A DNA stretch of 64,000 nt from Sphingomonadaceae bacterium 3R27C6 (GCA_005503215.1 SCNS01000014.1:59588-123587), one strand, 5' to 3'. Positions 1-8,446 are shown, counted from the stretch's first letter. Program-made: numbers and translations. The notes: a model not told the origin generated them from the letters alone.

Positions 1-152
1 CCGAGCTCGCGGAGCGCGCCGACATAGGCCGCATGTTCGGCAGCAAGGCCGGCGAAGTCGGGGTCGGGACCGCCGTTGGCGCGGATGCCGCTTACCGCCG
101 ATGGGGCAGGGGCGCGGCAGAGGGCGTGAGTGAAGGCGTAGGGACTGGTCAT
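1..152 (-). CDS. Dimethylarginine dimethylaminohydrolase-like protein (N-terminus only)
   Basis: The gene starts at the ATG at 152 and runs off the left window edge, so only about 50 residues are visible. They begin MTSPYAFTHALCRAP and continue with GIRANGGPDPDF and EHAAYVGALREL, which resembles the N-terminus of dimethylargininase / arginine deiminase-related hydrolases (an FTRAIVRRP-like opening, then an AEHxAYVxAL helix). These enzymes hydrolyse methylated arginines to citrulline. The catalytic Cys/His/Glu residues lie outside the window, so the assignment rests on N-terminal resemblance only. Confidence 0.6.
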   Translation of the reverse strand, partial: MTSPYAFTHALCRAPAPSAVSGIRANGGPDPDFAGLAAEHAAYVGALREL

Positions 153-202
153 CTGCCCCTCTTATCCGTTCGCATCGGGCGAAGTCGAGATGCAGCGAAG
201 CT

Positions 203-308
203 GTGCCCCTGCGAAGGCAGGGGCCCATCTCCCACCGTCGCCCTTCAAAAGGAACCGCGGCATGGTACCGGAATTTTAGGTGATGGGCCCCTGCCTTCGC
301 AGGGGCAC
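203..308. repeat. REP-like double-hairpin element (type A, copy 1)
   Basis: Two inverted arms of about 27 bases, reading GTGCCCCTGCGAAGGCAGGG and its complement, flank a unique centre of about 50 bases. Each arm alone folds into a CCCCTGC/GCAGGGG hairpin with a GAAG loop. It lies between the dimethylargininase-like gene and the 3' end of asd. Related copies are at 12969-13052, 50716-50852, 56060-56142 and 57313-57392. Confidence 0.8.
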
Positions 309-321
309 ACCATCTCTACTT

Positions 322-1347
322 TCAGCCCTTCTTCAGATGCCGGCGGCCGAGCAGTTCGGCGATCTGCACCGCGTTCAGCGCCGCGCCTTTGCGGAGGTTA
401 TCGCTGACGCACCAGAGATTGAGGCCGTTTTCGACCGTCGGGTCTTCGCGGACGCGCGACACGAAGGTCGCGAAGTCGCCGACGCATTCGACGGGGGTGA
501 TGTAGCCGCCATCCTCGCGCTTGTCGTGGAGCACGACGCCCGGCGCTTCGCGGAGGATGCGCTGCGCGTCCTCGGCCGACAGTTCATCCTCCATCTCGAT
601 GTTGATCGCTTCCGAATGGCCGACGAAGACGGGGACGCGGACGCAGGTCGCGGTGACCTTGATCTTCGGGTCGAGGATCTTCTTGGTTTCGACAACCATC
701 TTCCACTCTTCCTTCGTCGAGCCGTCGTCGAGGAACTTGTCGATGTGCGGGATGACGTTGAAGGCGATCTGCTTGGTGAACTTCTGCACGTCCTTTTCGT
801 CGCCGACGAAGATCTGGCGCGTCTGGTTCCACAGTTCGTCCATGCCCGACTTGCCCGCGCCCGACACCGACTGATAGGTCGAGACGACGACGCGCTTGAT
901 CTTGGCGGCGTCGTGGAGCGGCTTCAGCGCGACGACCATCTGCGCGGTCGAGCAGTTCGGGTTCGCGATGATGTTGCGCTTCGTATAGCCGTCGATCGCG
1001 TCGGGGTTCACCTCGGGCACGATCAGCGGCACGTCGGGGTCCATGCGATAGAGCGACGAGTTATCGATCACAACGCAGCCCGCGGCGGCGGCCTTCGGCG
1101 CGTGGATCGCGGTCGCGTCGCTGCCGATCGCGAAGATCGCCATGTCCCAGCCGGCCCAGTCGAAATTCTCGATATTCTGGCACTTCACGGTTTTACCGGT
1201 ATCGCCGATTTCGATCTCGTCGCCCTGGCTGCGCGACGATGCGACCGCCGCCAGTTCGTCGTAGGGAAATTCGCGCTCGGCGAGAATGGCGAGCACTTCG
1301 CGCCCGACATTGCCCGTGGCTCCGGCGACAACGATACGATAACCCAT
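322..1347 (-). CDS. asd: Aspartate-semialdehyde dehydrogenase
   Basis: A 341-residue enzyme that reduces aspartyl phosphate to aspartate semialdehyde with NADPH, at the branch point to lysine/diaminopimelate, threonine and methionine. The N-terminus has the nucleotide-binding loop GATGNVGRE (residues 9-17). The active-site block NPNCSTAQM places the catalytic cysteine at residue 132, and a conserved SVSGAGKSG segment follows. Length is normal for the family. It lies downstream of rplS and the DUF1287 gene on the same strand and ends beside REP element 203-308. The ATG at 1347 fits the usual N-terminus GYRIVVAGATG. Confidence 0.96.
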   Translation of the reverse strand: MGYRIVVAGATGNVGREVLAILAEREFPYDELAAVASSRSQGDEIEIGDTGKTVKCQNIENFDWAGWDMAIFAIGSDATAIHAPKAAAAGCVVIDNSSLYRMDPDVPLIVPEVNPDAIDGYTKRNIIANPNCSTAQMVVALKPLHDAAKIKRVVVSTYQSVSGAGKSGMDELWNQTRQIFVGDEKDVQKFTKQIAFNVIPHIDKFLDDGSTKEEWKMVVETKKILDPKIKVTATCVRVPVFVGHSEAINIEMEDELSAEDAQRILREAPGVVLHDKREDGGYITPVECVGDFATFVSRVREDPTVENGLNLWCVSDNLRKGAALNAVQIAELLGRRHLKKG

Positions 1348-1394
1348 TTACTCACTCCTCAAGGCAAGAACTCGGTTGAAAACGTTACGATAAT

Positions 1395-2006
1395 TCAGAC
1401 TTTCCAGCGAAAATGGCCGGTCAGCTTATGGTCGAACAGCGCATCCTCCTCGCGCGTGCCGCCGCCGATATTGTGGAGGACGAGCGGCACGCCGGTCGTG
1501 TCCTTGCGGTCGGACACGATGCCGGTGTGCGGCAGACGGCCGTTCACCATCGCGGTGAAGATGTCGCCCGGGCGCCAGTCGGCGGGATTGGTCGTTACGG
1601 GCAGCGAGGCGCCCTGCCGCCGCCAATAGGTCGCCAGATTGGGCACGCGGCGATGGTCGATATTGCGGTCGGGGCGGCCGAGCCCCCAGTTTTTGGGATA
1701 GGCTGCAAAATTGGCGCGCATGTCGGCATTTACAAGCGCCTGCAGGTCGGCGCCGAGCGCATCGCGGAAGGCGCGGATCACGACGTCGGTGCACACGCCC
1801 TTGGCGCGGTCGACGTCGCCGTTCGGGAAGCGGAGGACGGTGTAGGCGGGATCATAGGACAGCGTCACGCCGACCTGCCGCCGCGCCGCGCTCACCAGCC
1901 GCTGGGCATTGGTGAGCGCCATCGCCTCGCCCGACACGCCGAATGCGAGCACCGCGCCGATAAAGGCGCGCCGCGTCGGCTGGAACGGGAGGACGGACTG
2001 CTGCAT
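1395..2006 (-). CDS. DUF1287 family secreted protein
   Basis: About 203 residues. I start it at the ATG at 2006 (MQQSVLPFQ); a TTG at 2024 is also in frame. A twin-arginine-like stretch, TRRAFIGAVLAFG, precedes a likely signal-peptide cleavage region, so export is probable. The body matches DUF1287: RLVSAARRQVGVTLSYDPAY, a CTDVVIRAFRDAL segment with a single conserved cysteine, RNIDHRRVPNL, and a GDIFTAM...HTGIV block reminiscent of NlpC/P60-type folds. The biochemical role is unknown. An intrinsic terminator for the upstream rplS lies just before the gene, so it probably has its own transcript. Confidence 0.82.
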   Translation of the reverse strand: MQQSVLPFQPTRRAFIGAVLAFGVSGEAMALTNAQRLVSAARRQVGVTLSYDPAYTVLRFPNGDVDRAKGVCTDVVIRAFRDALGADLQALVNADMRANFAAYPKNWGLGRPDRNIDHRRVPNLATYWRRQGASLPVTTNPADWRPGDIFTAMVNGRLPHTGIVSDRKDTTGVPLVLHNIGGGTREEDALFDHKLTGHFRWKV

Positions 2007-2020
2007 GAAATTCGCTTTGC

Positions 2021-2068
2021 CCAAAAGAAAACGACCGGCTCTGCCTGTTGGCGGAACCGGTCGTTTTT
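2021..2068 (-). terminator. Intrinsic terminator after rplS
   Basis: On the minus strand an AACGACCGGTT / AGCCGGTCGTT stem with a short loop is followed by TTTTCTTTT. It lies directly downstream of the rplS stop, as expected for the end of the trmD-rplS transcript. Confidence 0.8.
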
Positions 2069-2104
2069 GAAAGCTGTTTCGGCTTTGGGTGAGAGAAGCT
2101 CTCC

Positions 2105-2482
2105 TTAGCCTTCGCCGGCTTCCGACCGGTATTCGCGGCGCTCCGCAATACGCGCCGATTTACCAGTGCGGCCACGAAGATAGTAAAGCTTCGCACGACG
2201 CACGGCACCCTTGCGGATGACGGTAATCGAGTCGATGTTGGGCGAATAGAGCGGGAACACGCGCTCGACACCTTCGCCGAACGACATTTTGCGCACGGTG
2301 AAGTTGGAGCCCATGCCCTTGTTCGAGCGTGCGATGCACACGCCTTCGAAATTCTGGACGCGGGTGCGTTCGCCTTCGACCACCTTCACGCCGACTTTCA
2401 GCGTGTCGCCGGGACGGAAGGTCGGAATCGTCTTGCCAGCCTTGGCGATTTCTTCGGCTTCGATCGTCTGGATGAGGTTCAT
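2105..2482 (-). CDS. rplS: 50S ribosomal protein L19
   Basis: A 125-residue L19 of ordinary length with a short acidic tail. The N-terminal [16 protein letters not shown] segment and the block [20 protein letters not shown] are typical. L19 sits at the 30S-50S interface. It follows trmD by 5 bases on the same strand, the conserved trmD-rplS pair, and is closed by the terminator at 2021-2068. Confidence 0.97.
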   Translation of the reverse strand: MNLIQTIEAEEIAKAGKTIPTFRPGDTLKVGVKVVEGERTRVQNFEGVCIARSNKGMGSNFTVRKMSFGEGVERVFPLYSPNIDSITVIRKGAVRRAKLYYLRGRTGKSARIAERREYRSEAGEG

Positions 2483-2487
2483 GTCCT

Positions 2488-3225
2488 CTAGTCCTTTTCT
2501 TTTCGCCGCGCGCCAGAGGCAGGTCGGTCCCGAGCGCCCTCATGGCGCTCCCAAAGGTCCGGCCTGCGTAACCGTGTATGATCTTCCGCCTGTTGTTTCC
2601 GCCAGGCCGCGATCTTCGCATGATCCCCCGATCGCAGCACTTCGGGGATCGTGCGCCCTTCCCAATTTACGGGCCGGGTATAGTGCGGATATTCGAGCAA
2701 ACCGTTTTCGAACGATTCGTCGTCCCCGCTTGAAGCCGCGCCCATTACGCCGGGAAGCAGCCGAATGCAAGCGTCGAGGAGCAGCAGCGCGCCCATCTCG
2801 CCGCCCGACAGGATGATGTCGCCCATCGACACCTCTTCGATCGGCCGCGCGTCGAAGATGCGCTCGTCGAATCCTTCGAACCGGCCGCAGAGGATGATCG
2901 CTCCCGGGCCCGCCGAAAGCTGACGCACGCGCGCCTGTGTGATCGGCGTCCCGCGCGGGGTCATCGCGAGGATCGGCAGGCCCGGATGCGCCGCCACCGC
3001 ATGGTCGATCGCCGCGCCGAGCACATCGGCCTTGAGCACCATTCCGGCGCCGCCGCCCGCGGGCGTATCGTCGACGGTGCGATGCTTGTCGGTCGCGAAA
3101 TCGCGGATCTGCACCGGCGCGCAGTGCCACGTCCCGCTTTCGAGCGCGCGCCCCGCCATGCTGTGCCCCAGCGGACCGGGGAACATGTCGGGGTAGAGCG
3201 TCAGGGGAACGGCGGTGAAGGTCAT
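2488..3225 (-). CDS. trmD: tRNA (guanine37-N1)-methyltransferase
   Basis: A 245-residue SPOUT-class methylase that makes m1G37 in tRNAs and so prevents frameshifting. The N-terminus [20 protein letters not shown], the [14 protein letters not shown] loop, the [10 protein letters not shown] block and the SAM-knot segment [20 protein letters not shown] are all present. The C-terminal helix region ([14 protein letters not shown]) matches TrmD. It is paired with rplS downstream. In most relatives I would expect rimM immediately upstream, but here SRPBCC, Ada-like, LysR and other genes intervene. Confidence 0.96.
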   Translation of the reverse strand: MTFTAVPLTLYPDMFPGPLGHSMAGRALESGTWHCAPVQIRDFATDKHRTVDDTPAGGGAGMVLKADVLGAAIDHAVAAHPGLPILAMTPRGTPITQARVRQLSAGPGAIILCGRFEGFDERIFDARPIEEVSMGDIILSGGEMGALLLLDACIRLLPGVMGAASSGDDESFENGLLEYPHYTRPVNWEGRTIPEVLRSGDHAKIAAWRKQQAEDHTRLRRPDLWERHEGARDRPASGARRKEKD

Positions 3226-3263
3226 GCCACCCCATGCCGCCCACCGACCCCGCTTGGCAAGCG

Positions 3264-3674
3264 TCAGCTGTCGACGCGCACGCGTTCCATATGCGCCTTC
3301 ATGCGCGCCAGCCCCTCAGCCATCATCGGTGCGACTTGCTGCGCGAGTGCATCGGGCAAGATGTCGGCGGTCCAGCGCACCCGCGCGCCACCTTCGGCCC
3401 CCGCGACTTCGAGCACGCCATTATGATGTTCGAACGCCTTGATCGCCCAGACGAGGCGGCGGCGGTCATCGTCGACCGAGACGATCGTTTCGTCGGCCAC
3501 CGCGCCGTTCGCAAAGGTGACGCGGCGAACCGGCGCGCCGTCGCCTTCGAGCATTTCGGTGGCGGCGACGAACCCGGGGACGAGCCGGTCGTGGAGCCGG
3601 CCGACGTCGCGCGCGGCGTCCCAGATCGTGGCGGGGTCGGCGGCAATGAAGATTTCGTGGTGAATCGAAGCCAT
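3264..3674 (-). CDS. SRPBCC family protein
   Basis: A 136-residue single-domain protein of the START/polyketide-cyclase-like fold ([20 protein letters not shown] start, then alternating strands and a C-terminal helix [20 protein letters not shown]). I start it at the ATG at 3674 because AGGAG lies about 9 bases upstream; the longer frame to 3761 has no family resemblance. Such proteins bind hydrophobic ligands in a deep cavity, but the ligand cannot be told from sequence. It is on the trmD strand, divergent from the Ada-like gene. Confidence 0.82.
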   Translation of the reverse strand: MASIHHEIFIAADPATIWDAARDVGRLHDRLVPGFVAATEMLEGDGAPVRRVTFANGAVADETIVSVDDDRRRLVWAIKAFEHHNGVLEVAGAEGGARVRWTADILPDALAQQVAPMMAEGLARMKAHMERVRVDS

Positions 3675-3799
3675 CGGGCTTGCTCCTGCTCTGGATATGC
3701 CGCCGATGATAGCGGCGCCGCCGCACCATCGCTGGCAGGAATCGGACGCGGTCACCGACACCCCCGGACAAGCGCGGCGGATTCCCGTATAAAGAGCGC

Positions 3800-4384
3800 A
3801 TGACGCCGCCCGACGAACCCGACCTCGATTTCGCGCTGTGCGAACGGGTGCGCTATGCGCGCGATCCCGCCTATGATGGAATTATCTTCATCGCGGTCAA
3901 ATCGACCGGCATCTATTGCCGCCCGGTCTGCCCGGTGCGCCAGCCGCTCTCGCGCAACGTCAGCTATTATCGCAGCGCGGCGGCGGCCGAGCGCGCGGGC
4001 TTTCGCCCCTGCCTGCGCTGCCGGCCGGAGACGGCGCCGCGCTCGCCGGCGTGGAACGGAACCCGCGCGACCGTCGATCGCGCGCTGCGGCTGATCGAGG
4101 ACGGCGCGCTCGACGAGGCGGACGTCGAGGCGCTGGCCGCGCGGCTCGGCATCGGCGCGCGCCATCTGACGCGGCTGTTCCGCCGCCATCTCGACACCAC
4201 ACCGCTGGCCGCCGCGCGCACCGCGCGCATCCAGCGCGCCAAGCGACTGATCGATACCACCGACCTTGGCATGACCGACATCGCGCTGGCGGCGGGCTTT
4301 GGCAGCGTGCGGTCGTTCAATGCGGCCTTCCAGCAGGTCTATCGCCGCGCGCCGAGCATGTTGAAACGCCGCGCGAGGCGCTAG
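3800..4384 (+). CDS. Ada-type metal-binding domain / AraC-type regulator, lacking a repair domain
   Basis: 194 residues. Residues about 10-77 form the Ada N-terminal zinc domain, with cysteines at 40, 44, 71 and 74 (IYCRPVC and PCLRC). In Ada the first of these accepts a methyl group from DNA phosphotriesters. Residues about 85-190 are an AraC-type helix-turn-helix pair ending SVRSFNAAFQQVYRRAPSML. The protein stops there, with neither the O6-methylguanine methyltransferase domain of full Ada nor the AlkA glycosylase domain often fused to this module. The stop overlaps the converging LysR gene by 4 bases. A methyl-sensing regulator is the likely role; residual repair by the N-domain alone is possible. 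Confidence 0.85.
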   Translation: MTPPDEPDLDFALCERVRYARDPAYDGIIFIAVKSTGIYCRPVCPVRQPLSRNVSYYRSAAAAERAGFRPCLRCRPETAPRSPAWNGTRATVDRALRLIEDGALDEADVEALAARLGIGARHLTRLFRRHLDTTPLAAARTARIQRAKRLIDTTDLGMTDIALAAGFGSVRSFNAAFQQVYRRAPSMLKRRARR

Positions 4385-5319
4385 CGCGGTTCGGGCGGCG
4401 GCGGCGGCTCCAGTAGCGCGTCGGACAGCAGGTGGCGATCCTTCTCGATTTCGGCGTGCAGCCATTCGCGAAAGCGCTCGATCTTGCGCACGCCGACGCG
4501 GTTGTCGCGGTGGACGAGCCACATGCCCGACGAGGCCGACACATAGAGCGTGTCGAACGGTTGGACCAGCCGCCCGCTCGCGAGCTCGCCCTGCCAATAG
4601 AGCGGGGTCATCATCGCGACGCCGAAGCCCGCCTGCACCGCGCTGCCTTCCTGCAACTGGCTGTCGAGTTCGATCCCGCGCCGCGTCGATGCCGGCGGCC
4701 TCGCCACGCCGGCCAGGGCGAACCATTCGGCCCACCAGCTGTCGTTCGGCGCGAGCCGCTGGACGCGCAGCAGGTCGGCGGGCTCGCGAATATCATGTTC
4801 TTCGATAAAGGCCGGCGAGGCGATCGGCGCGAGATATTGGCGCATCAGGAAATCGCTGCGCAGCCCGGGCCACACCCCCTTGCCGATGCGGATCGCGACG
4901 TCGACGTTCGAGGCATCGAAGTCGATCAGATCGTTGCTCATCGCCATGCGCACCGCGAGTTCGGGATATTGGAGCTGGAAGCTGCCGATGCGCGCGCTGA
5001 GCCAGGTGCCGCCGAAGCTGGTCGCGGCGTTGATCGTCAGTACGTCCGCCTCGTCGCTGCCGAGCGCGGCGAAGGCGTCGCCCATCGTCGCGAAGGCATT
5101 GCTGATCGCGGGGAGCAGCCGCTGGCCGGTTTCGGAGAGACGTACGCGGCCCTTCTCGCGCACGAACAGCGCGCGGCCAAGCCGGTCCTCCAATTGGCGG
5201 ATTTGATAGCTCACCGCGGCCTGCGTCAGCCCCAGCTCCTCGGCCGCGCGCGAGAAATTCTGCAGCCGACCGGCGGCTTCGAAGGTGCGTACGGCGGCGA
5301 GGGGCGGCAGGCGGGACAT
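4381..5319 (-). CDS. LysR-family transcriptional regulator, GcvA-like
   Basis: 312 residues with the LysR N-terminal winged helix (PPLAAVRTFEAAGRLQNFSR, then AAEELGLTQAAVSYQIRQLE) and a C-terminal periplasmic-binding-like effector domain (DVAIRIGKGVW, SPAFIEEH, RVQRL, NDSWWAEWF), the pattern of the GcvA/AmpR group. The inducer is unknown. A 19-bp palindrome at 5326-5344, directly before its start, is a likely operator for autoregulation and for control of the divergent small gene at 5421. Confidence 0.92.
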   Translation of the reverse strand: MSRLPPLAAVRTFEAAGRLQNFSRAAEELGLTQAAVSYQIRQLEDRLGRALFVREKGRVRLSETGQRLLPAISNAFATMGDAFAALGSDEADVLTINAATSFGGTWLSARIGSFQLQYPELAVRMAMSNDLIDFDASNVDVAIRIGKGVWPGLRSDFLMRQYLAPIASPAFIEEHDIREPADLLRVQRLAPNDSWWAEWFALAGVARPPASTRRGIELDSQLQEGSAVQAGFGVAMMTPLYWQGELASGRLVQPFDTLYVSASSGMWLVHRDNRVGVRKIERFREWLHAEIEKDRHLLSDALLEPPPPPEPR

Positions 5320-5325
5320 GTCACC

Positions 5326-5344
5326 TTATAAGTTCAGCTTATAA
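5326..5344. promoter_or_regulatory. Perfect palindrome, candidate LysR operator
   Basis: TTATAAG-TTCAG-CTTATAA, with 7-base arms that are perfect reverse complements, 7 bases upstream of the LysR gene start. It contains T-N11-A spacing, as in LysR boxes, and is AT-rich in very GC-rich surroundings. Binding is inferred. Confidence 0.6.
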
Positions 5345-5420
5345 TATGGTCTACGCCTTTTGTTGGCGGAGCGATGCCGGGAAGTGCATCTAGGCAACAT
5401 CAAGCGAAAGGAGATGAACG

Positions 5421-5621
5421 ATGAAAGACGAGCAGTTCATGCGCGTTTGGAATGACGGTCATGATCATTTCAGCGCCGATATCGCCCGCGGCCTCCACTG
5501 GCTCGCGACCCCGTTCCGCCGCCTCGGCGAATGGATCGCGGTGCCGAGTGCGCCGGGCGAAGACAGCGTCTTCACCCGCGCCGCCGCGCGCTGCGGCGTG
5601 CGCCCGCGCCGGGCGCGATAA
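5421..5621 (+). CDS. Hypothetical small protein, 66 aa, divergent from LysR gene
   Basis: The ORF has a good ribosome site (AAGGAG with GATGAACG before the ATG) and is divergent from the LysR gene across the palindrome 5326-5344. The product (MKDEQFMRVWNDGHDHFSAD start) has an acidic, His-containing N-terminal half, a short amphipathic stretch LHWLATPFRRLGEWI, and an Arg-rich end. It has no signal peptide and no domain I recognise. Position and ribosome site make translation likely; the function is unknown. Confidence 0.6.
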   Translation: MKDEQFMRVWNDGHDHFSADIARGLHWLATPFRRLGEWIAVPSAPGEDSVFTRAAARCGVRPRRAR

Positions 5622-5659
5622 ATTTTCCCTGCCCTCCCCTCTCAAAGGTCCAGGGCGAA

Positions 5660-5697
5660 ACGGGGTGGGGCCGTCCCTTGCTAAGGCCTCACCCCGT
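5660..5697. terminator. Hairpin between converging genes
   Basis: ACGGGGTGGGGCC pairs with GGCCTCACCCCGT across a 12-base loop, one wobble. It sits between the 66-aa gene (plus) and the serine hydrolase (minus). No U-run follows on either strand, so it may be a repeat or an RNA-end structure rather than a classical terminator. Confidence 0.45.
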
Positions 5698-5702
5698 CGA
5701 CA

Positions 5703-7220
5703 TCAACGCGCCTCGGGCGGCACCACACGCAGGCGCAGCGCCTGGATCGTGGCGGGCTCCGTCGGCGCGAGCAGCAATTGCCCATCGAGTTTGCCCTTCG
5801 CGCAGTTAAGGCGGAAGGCGGCCGACATCGCGCCAGTCGGCGCGAGGGGTTCGTCGGTCGGGCACGCCCCCACCTCGGCCTTCAGTTTCGCAAATTCGGC
5901 CTTCCAGTTCTCGGCCGAGCGGTCGAGCAGGAAGTTCATCGCGAGCTTGCCCTGCAGCGGGCCGAGGTCGCCCGCGGCATAGGCCGCCCTGGCCGCCGCA
6001 TAGGCCTCCGCCACGGCCGGCGACACCGGGACCTCGCGCGCTTCGAGCAGCCCCGCCTTGTCCATGGCGACCGCGGTGTCCCACGCGGGGCCGGACGGTC
6101 CGGCATAGGTGCGGTTCGACAGCGCGAAGACCCCGACGCCGTGATCGGGCATCAGCATCACATGGCTGCCATAGCCCGGATAGCCGCCGCCATGCGCGAG
6201 CGTCAGGCCGAGGTCGCAATCCTGCGCGACGCGCCAGCCCATGCCATAGGCGCTCGACAGCTTGCACGCGGCGCCGCCGCTCGCACCGGTGCGATTGACC
6301 ACCGAGACAAAGTTCAGCCCCTGCGCCATCTCGCGCACCGTTGCGCGCTTGACCGGGCCGGTGTCGGCATCGTCGCGCGCGGGCCAAGCCGAGAGCAGGA
6401 AGGCGACCCATTTGGCATAGTCGTTCGCGCTGACCTGCAGCCCGCCCATCGCGTTGAAGGCGCCGTCGACCATCTCCGGCTCGGCGGTCCAGCGATCGTT
6501 TTCCCAGCGATAGCCGAGCGCGTAGCGCGCTTTCGGAGCTTTCGGCGCGTCGAAGCCGCTGCTCGTCATACCAAGCGGGGTCAGGATCGTCCGCTGGACA
6601 TAGGCCGTGTACGACATGCCCGAAGCATTGGCGACGATCCGGCCGAGCAAGGCATAGCCGAAGTTCGAATATTCATGTTGGCTCTGCGGCACGCGGCTGA
6701 ACGGCACCCCCGCCGCGATCATCCGGGTGAAATCCTCCTGCGGCAGCACCTGCTGGCGGTCGCCCCACGGATCGTCGGTGACAAAGCCGCCGACATGCTG
6801 AAGCAGGTCGCGCACCCGAATGCGCGGGCTGTCCTTCGTCGGATAGGTCCAGCCCTTCATTTCGGGCACATAGTGTTCGGCGAGATCGTCGAGGCGGAGC
6901 TTGCCGTCGTCGCGCAGCTTGAGGATCGAGAGCGCGGTGAACGCCTTGGTCATCGAGGCGATGCGGAACAGGCTGTCGGGGGTGACGGCCCGCTTGTCGG
7001 TGATGTTCTGGACGCCGAGGCCCTTCACATAGGCAAGCTTGCCGTCCTTGACGACGCCATAGACGACGCCGGGCACGTGCTGATCGGCCTGAAATCTGGT
7101 GAAAAGCGCGTCGATTTCGGGGGCGAGCTGGTCGAGGGTTTTGGGGGCCGTTTCCTGCGCCGTGGCGGGAACCGCGCCTGTAAGCATGAGAGCAAAAGCG
7201 AAACCCGATTTCCAGCGCAT
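5703..7220 (-). CDS. Serine hydrolase, class C beta-lactamase / D-Ala-D-Ala carboxypeptidase fold
   Basis: 505 residues from the ATG at 7220, chosen because GGGGAG lies 7 bases upstream; an earlier ATG at 7238 lacks one. A signal peptide (MRWKSGFAFALMLTGAVPAT) points to export. The three serine-hydrolase motifs are visible: SMTK (nucleophile near residue 89), YSNFGYALLG (YxN), and HGGGYPG (HxG). The C-terminal third is a separate Ala-rich domain with a cysteine pair (GACPTDE, LNCAKG). The family includes esterases, D-aminopeptidases and penicillin-binding enzymes, so the substrate is undetermined. It lies in the segment separating rimM from trmD. Confidence 0.88.
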   Translation of the reverse strand: MRWKSGFAFALMLTGAVPATAQETAPKTLDQLAPEIDALFTRFQADQHVPGVVYGVVKDGKLAYVKGLGVQNITDKRAVTPDSLFRIASMTKAFTALSILKLRDDGKLRLDDLAEHYVPEMKGWTYPTKDSPRIRVRDLLQHVGGFVTDDPWGDRQQVLPQEDFTRMIAAGVPFSRVPQSQHEYSNFGYALLGRIVANASGMSYTAYVQRTILTPLGMTSSGFDAPKAPKARYALGYRWENDRWTAEPEMVDGAFNAMGGLQVSANDYAKWVAFLLSAWPARDDADTGPVKRATVREMAQGLNFVSVVNRTGASGGAACKLSSAYGMGWRVAQDCDLGLTLAHGGGYPGYGSHVMLMPDHGVGVFALSNRTYAGPSGPAWDTAVAMDKAGLLEAREVPVSPAVAEAYAAARAAYAAGDLGPLQGKLAMNFLLDRSAENWKAEFAKLKAEVGACPTDEPLAPTGAMSAAFRLNCAKGKLDGQLLLAPTEPATIQALRLRVVPPEAR

Positions 7221-7278
7221 GACAATCTCCCCGATCATTTGCGACGGGGCTATCAGACTGGCGGGTCAGGACAATCGG

Positions 7279-7773
7279 CTATTCGACGAACGCCGCATTG
7301 ACGGTGACACCGTCGTCGTTCCACGCCGGCACCGCTTGTGCGGTCATCGGCACCATGAAGCGCTTGCGGTCGGGCTTTTCGATTTCGAGGATGTCGCCCG
7401 CGCCGAAATTCTCGATCGCGGCGACATGGCCGATCGCCGTGCCGTCGGTCGACACGCACGGCAGGCCGAGCAGGTCGTGATGATAATATTCGCCCTCGCC
7501 CAAGGGCGGCAGCGCCGAGCGCGGGACCGTGAGCACGGTGCCGCGCAGCGCTTCGGCGCCGCTGCGGTCGGTGACTTCGACAAAGGTCGCGACCGCGCCC
7601 TGATTGGCGGGGCGCACCGATTTCAACGTAAGCTTGCGGTCGCCCGCGTCGAAAACGGAAAAGGCGCGGAGAGACTCCGCGCCTTCGCCAAATAATTTGA
7701 GACGCACCTCGCCCCGTACCCCGTGCGCGCCGGCGATGGCGGCGAGGGTGACGGGGCGCGACGCGTCGGCCAA
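7279..7773 (-). CDS. rimM: Ribosome maturation factor RimM
   Basis: 164 residues. The N-terminal beta-barrel has the hallmark ITGAHGVRGEVR-type segment (here AAIAGAHGVRGEVRLKLF) and the C-terminal PRC-barrel has GEYYHHDLLG and DRKRFMVPM. RimM binds S19 and helps the 30S head mature. The start is a TTG at 7773, three bases after the rpsP stop, with GAAGG upstream; no ATG fits the family N-terminus. It is co-transcribed with rpsP and ffh. Confidence 0.95.
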   Translation of the reverse strand: MADASRPVTLAAIAGAHGVRGEVRLKLFGEGAESLRAFSVFDAGDRKLTLKSVRPANQGAVATFVEVTDRSGAEALRGTVLTVPRSALPPLGEGEYYHHDLLGLPCVSTDGTAIGHVAAIENFGAGDILEIEKPDRKRFMVPMTAQAVPAWNDDGVTVNAAFVE

Positions 7774-7776
7774 GGC

Positions 7777-8406
7777 TTAGCCTTCGGCCTTTTCTTCGCC
7801 AGCTTCAGCAGCCGGAGCTTCTTCGGCTTCGGCAACCGGGCCGCCTTCGGCGACTTCTTCGGCGATCGCGGTCGCGTCTTCGGCGGTCGCGTCGGCCGGG
7901 GTTTCGTCGGCGACGGCTTCGGCAACGGCTTCGGCGGTCGCTTCGCTCTTCACCGAACCGGTTGCGTCCGATTCAGCGGCTTCGGGAGCGGCAGCTTCTT
8001 CGGCCGGGGCTTCGACTTCGGGTTCCGGGGCCGGAGCGGCGGCAGCAGCGGCTGCGGCTTCTTCGGCGTCAGCCAGCTTCTGGGCCTTTTCTTCGGCGCG
8101 TTCCTTGGCCTTTTCGCCGGGGACACCCTTGTTCGGGTTGTTGCGGGCAGCGCGCTCGAGGACACCCGCGGCGTCGAGGAAGCGGGCGACGCGGTCGGTC
8201 GGCTGCGCGCCAACCGAAACCCAATGCTTCGCACGGTCGGCGTCGAGCTTCACGCGCTCGGGATTGTCCTTGGCGAGCAGCGGGTTGTAGCTGCCGATAC
8301 GTTCGATGAAGCGGCCGTCGCGCGGGCTGCGCGAATCGGCGACGACGATCTTGTAGTAAGGACGCTTTTTCGAACCGCCGCGTGCGAGGCGAATGGAGGT
8401 TGCCAT
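7777..8406 (-). CDS. rpsP: 30S ribosomal protein S16 with long acidic Ala/Glu tail
   Basis: Residues 1-80 are canonical S16 ([20 protein letters not shown], then [13 protein letters not shown] and [13 protein letters not shown]). A conserved Asn/Lys-rich linker ([19 protein letters not shown]) is followed by about 110 residues of Ala/Glu/Pro low complexity, bringing the protein to 209 residues against about 80 in enterobacteria. Alphaproteobacterial S16 often has some extension, but this one is long. It lies between ffh and rimM. Confidence 0.95.
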   Translation of the reverse strand: MATSIRLARGGSKKRPYYKIVVADSRSPRDGRFIERIGSYNPLLAKDNPERVKLDADRAKHWVSVGAQPTDRVARFLDAAGVLERAARNNPNKGVPGEKAKERAEEKAQKLADAEEAAAAAAAAPAPEPEVEAPAEEAAAPEAAESDATGSVKSEATAEAVAEAVADETPADATAEDATAIAEEVAEGGPVAEAEEAPAAEAGEEKAEG

Positions 8407-8446
8407 GATATTTTCCTTTTACTTCTAAACTGAAATCCGAATTTAA

